64,000 nt of DNA from Aquimarina rhabdastrellae (GTDB taxonomy: Bacteria > Bacteroidota > Bacteroidia > Flavobacteriales > Flavobacteriaceae): NCBI GenBank assembly GCA_947387485.1, contig CANDNT010000015.1:1-64000 (forward strand), written 5' to 3'. Positions 61,896 through 64,000 of this stretch are shown piece after piece. The notes below the pieces were generated by a model that saw nothing but the letters and a program-made list of their open reading frames with translations, was not told the origin of the DNA and searched no databases. Every line of letters begins with the position of its first letter. The first letter of the stretch is position 1. The position numbers and the translations under genes were made by a program.

Positions 61896-63089
61896 ATGAA
61901 ACGTAGAGATTTTATAAAACAAACAACATTAATTAGTGGAAGTCTTTTGGTACCGCAATTTTTAACAGCATTACCTACTATAGTAGATAAAACAAATCAC
62001 AAGCGATTAGTAATTATTCAATTATCAGGAGGTAATGATGGGTTAAATACAATAATTCCATATAGCAATGATATCTATTATAGAGAACGAAATGGTATAG
62101 CAATTAATGCAAATAATATGTATAAGCTTACAGACGAGGTAGGCTTACATCATAAGATGCCCACACATAAAGAATTGTATGATCAAGGGCAGCTTACTAT
62201 AATTAACAATGTAGGATATCCTAATCCTAATCGATCACATTTTAGAGCTACAGATATATGGCATTCTGCTAGTGATGCAAAAGAATATGAAACAACAGGA
62301 TGGATAGGAAGATGGATGCAAGAACAACAAAAAGCTAATACGGCAGCTATTGAAATTGATGATTCTTTATCATTGCTATTAAAGGGGGAAACAACTAGTG
62401 GTTTGGCAGTTAGTAATGAAAAAGTGTTATATAGAACAGCTAGTGATCCATATTTTAAATCATTATTAAAGCAACATACAGCTACGCATTTAAGCGAACA
62501 TAATTTGGGATATCTATATAAAACTATGGTAGAAGCTACTAGTTCTGCTCAATATATCCATGAAACAACTAAACTTAAACTAGCAAATACGTCAATAAGT
62601 TATCCCAAGACCATATTTGGAAAACAGTTGAGTACTATAGCGAGATTTATCAATTCGGGTTTACATACTGAGGTGTATTATGCTTCATTAGGAGGATTTG
62701 ATACTCATGCTAATCAAGTAGCTAGACAGCAACGCTTACTAAAAGTATATGATGAGGGAATAAAAACTTTTGTTAAAGATTTAAAACAACAAAATACCTT
62801 TAAAGATACCTTGATTATGGTATTTTCTGAATTTGGACGTAGAGTAAAACAAAATGCAGCGAGAGGTACTGATCATGGAACAGCAAATCAAGTATATCTT
62901 ATTGGAGATAATTTAAAGACGAAAGGGTTATATAATGCTATGCCAGATTTAAGAAACCTAGATCATAATGGAGATTTAAAATATCAAATTGATTTTAGAA
63001 GTATTTATAAAAACGTATTAGAGGAATGGTTAAAAATGGATAGTCAATTAGTCCTAAAAGGTGATTTTAAGGGATTAACACTAGTATAA
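61896..63089 (+). CDS. DUF1501 family protein with twin-arginine signal
   Basis: This 397-residue protein has a Tat-type signal (MKRRDFIKQTTLISGSLLVP) and the DUF1501 core, related to the alkaline phosphatase/sulfatase fold: VIIQLSGGNDGLNTIIPY, SLGGFDTHANQ, FSEFGRRVKQN and GTDHGTANQVYLIG. It would be exported folded to the periplasm. It follows the DUF1800 gene by 16 bases, the usual two-gene unit. Confidence 0.92.
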   Translation: MKRRDFIKQTTLISGSLLVPQFLTALPTIVDKTNHKRLVIIQLSGGNDGLNTIIPYSNDIYYRERNGIAINANNMYKLTDEVGLHHKMPTHKELYDQGQLTIINNVGYPNPNRSHFRATDIWHSASDAKEYETTGWIGRWMQEQQKANTAAIEIDDSLSLLLKGETTSGLAVSNEKVLYRTASDPYFKSLLKQHTATHLSEHNLGYLYKTMVEATSSAQYIHETTKLKLANTSISYPKTIFGKQLSTIARFINSGLHTEVYYASLGGFDTHANQVARQQRLLKVYDEGIKTFVKDLKQQNTFKDTLIMVFSEFGRRVKQNAARGTDHGTANQVYLIGDNLKTKGLYNAMPDLRNLDHNGDLKYQIDFRSIYKNVLEEWLKMDSQLVLKGDFKGLTLV

Positions 63090-63189
63090 TCCAAAAAAGA
63101 AGAATAAACGAGTACAATATTGGGGGTTTTTACGCTATTGTAATTGCACAATAATAATGAACTTTGAGAATGTCTAAAAAATCAAAGCC

Positions 63190-64000
63190 ATGAGTGTAAT
63201 AGAAACAACATTAGCAAAAGAAACTATCGATTTCAGAACATCACAAGATGCGATAGCATTTATCTCTCAACAAAGAGAACGTAATGAACATAACTTTATT
63301 GCTTTATTAGAAGAATCTTTACAAAAAGCAAAATCTATTGCAGAATCAATTATGAATAAAGCACTATTTAGAGCTTTAGATTGGCCAGAAGATATTATTA
63401 GTTATATAAAGTATTTAAAAGCATTTTCAAGTTGGATTCCGCGTCAAAGTGGAGACGAAGCGTGGAAAGATCCTGAAACAGGACATAGTCAAGAAGTTTA
63501 TGATAGATTATGTCATTTCTACTTTTTAATAGATCAAAAAGTAGGAACTAATGATAATGTCATAGTACAAGAAATCCCTTGGTTTAGTCAATGGTTAGTA
63601 GGATATGCTAATTTATGGGGGAGTTTTTTAAATACAACAGAATCAATAACAGAAGAATCATTAAACTCGTTTATTAAATATTCACCAGAATATAGAGTAG
63701 AAGACTCTATGATCGATGGTAAACCTAATAATCCTAGTGGATGGTTAACGTTTAATCAATTTTTTGCAAGAGAGCTTAATCCAGGATTACGTCCTATTGC
63801 AGATCCTACAAGTAATCAAGTGGTAACGATGCCTGCAGACTGTACTTTTAGAAAAAAGTATGATATCAATGCAGACTCTGCTATAGAAGAAATTACGGTA
63901 AAACATACTCATAAGTTTGCAAATATTAAAGACTTATTAAAAGGAAGTCAATATGCAGATGCTTTTGCCAACGGAACATTTGTGCACTACTTTTTAGGGC
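63190..64000 (+). CDS. Phosphatidylserine decarboxylase family protein (3' end outside window)
   Basis: The frame opens at ATG 63190 and runs off the window after about 270 residues. The N-terminal 175 residues are a helical domain (ALFRALDWPEDIISYIKYLK, WFSQWLVGYANLWG) found in the long form of the family. The decarboxylase domain then begins with TFNQFFARELNPGLRPI and MPADCTF. The pyruvoyl-forming Ser motif would lie beyond the edge. Long-form members may act on free or peptide-like substrates rather than phosphatidylserine, so the substrate is open. Confidence 0.85.
   Translation, partial: MSVIETTLAKETIDFRTSQDAIAFISQQRERNEHNFIALLEESLQKAKSIAESIMNKALFRALDWPEDIISYIKYLKAFSSWIPRQSGDEAWKDPETGHSQEVYDRLCHFYFLIDQKVGTNDNVIVQEIPWFSQWLVGYANLWGSFLNTTESITEESLNSFIKYSPEYRVEDSMIDGKPNNPSGWLTFNQFFARELNPGLRPIADPTSNQVVTMPADCTFRKKYDINADSAIEEITVKHTHKFANIKDLLKGSQYADAFANGTFVHYFLG

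Overview
The window looks like a chromosomal segment from a marine-type member of the Flavobacteriaceae (phylum Bacteroidota, perhaps Aquimarina-like; the genus is a guess). The reasons are a low-GC genome, several proteins with type IX secretion (T9SS) C-terminal sorting domains, a PorP/SprF-type protein behind a giant adhesin, DUF1800/DUF1501 and DUF4407 families, and promoter boxes of the Bacteroidota type (TTG, about 21 bases, TANNTTTG). No rRNA, tRNA, CRISPR array or insertion sequence was seen.

Layout. (1) 1-9.5 kb: the 3' part of a SprB-like adhesin with thrombospondin-type-3 and DUF11-like repeats and a type B sorting domain, then a PorP/SprF protein and two OmpA-family envelope proteins, forming a surface-adhesin export locus. 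(2) 10-15 kb: a secreted M36 metalloprotease with two MAM-like domains, and a shortened paralog of the PD40/OmpA protein. (3) 15-22 kb: an RNA methyltransferase, a DinB-like protein, a duplicated pair of XRE repressors with a shared operator and divergent small genes, a Crp/Fnr regulator with a cytochrome c, rlmF and a DEAD-box helicase. (4) 22-25.7 kb: a BlaI/BlaR1-like pair with clear operators, and a DUF4407 membrane protein. (5) 25.7-36 kb: adenine deaminase, an S28/S37-type lipoprotein protease, a two-gene trans-3-hydroxyproline to proline module, phenylalanine hydroxylase, a secreted lysyl-endopeptidase-like protease and two small leader peptides. (6) 36.2-54 kb: a TetR regulator and a near-complete phenylacetyl-CoA degradation operon (paaE-A-B-C-D-G-H-I-J-Z-F-Y) with two passenger genes inside it, followed by a 2-oxo acid dehydrogenase (E2 and fused E1) and a branched-chain aminotransferase. 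(7) 54-60 kb: a serine hydrolase, a KAP-type NTPase, and a cluster of four small double-glycine-type leader peptides whose cores share a six-cysteine pattern. (8) 59-64 kb: MarR with a secreted protein, a DUF1800/DUF1501 pair, and the start of a phosphatidylserine decarboxylase gene.

How it works together. Secreted proteases plus intracellular routes for phenylalanine, hydroxyproline and probably branched-chain or aromatic 2-oxo acids suggest a protein-degrading lifestyle. The window has no phenylacetate-CoA ligase (paaK), but a 2-oxo acid dehydrogenase directly follows the paa genes and has a palindrome sharing an 11-base stretch with the one before paaE. This raises the possibility that phenylacetyl-CoA comes from phenylpyruvate.

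The most novel-looking element is the six-cysteine peptide cluster at 57.5-58.6 kb. Its leader type recurs in two other loci with different cores (27.4 kb and 33.7 kb). No maturation enzyme or peptidase-ABC exporter is present in the window.
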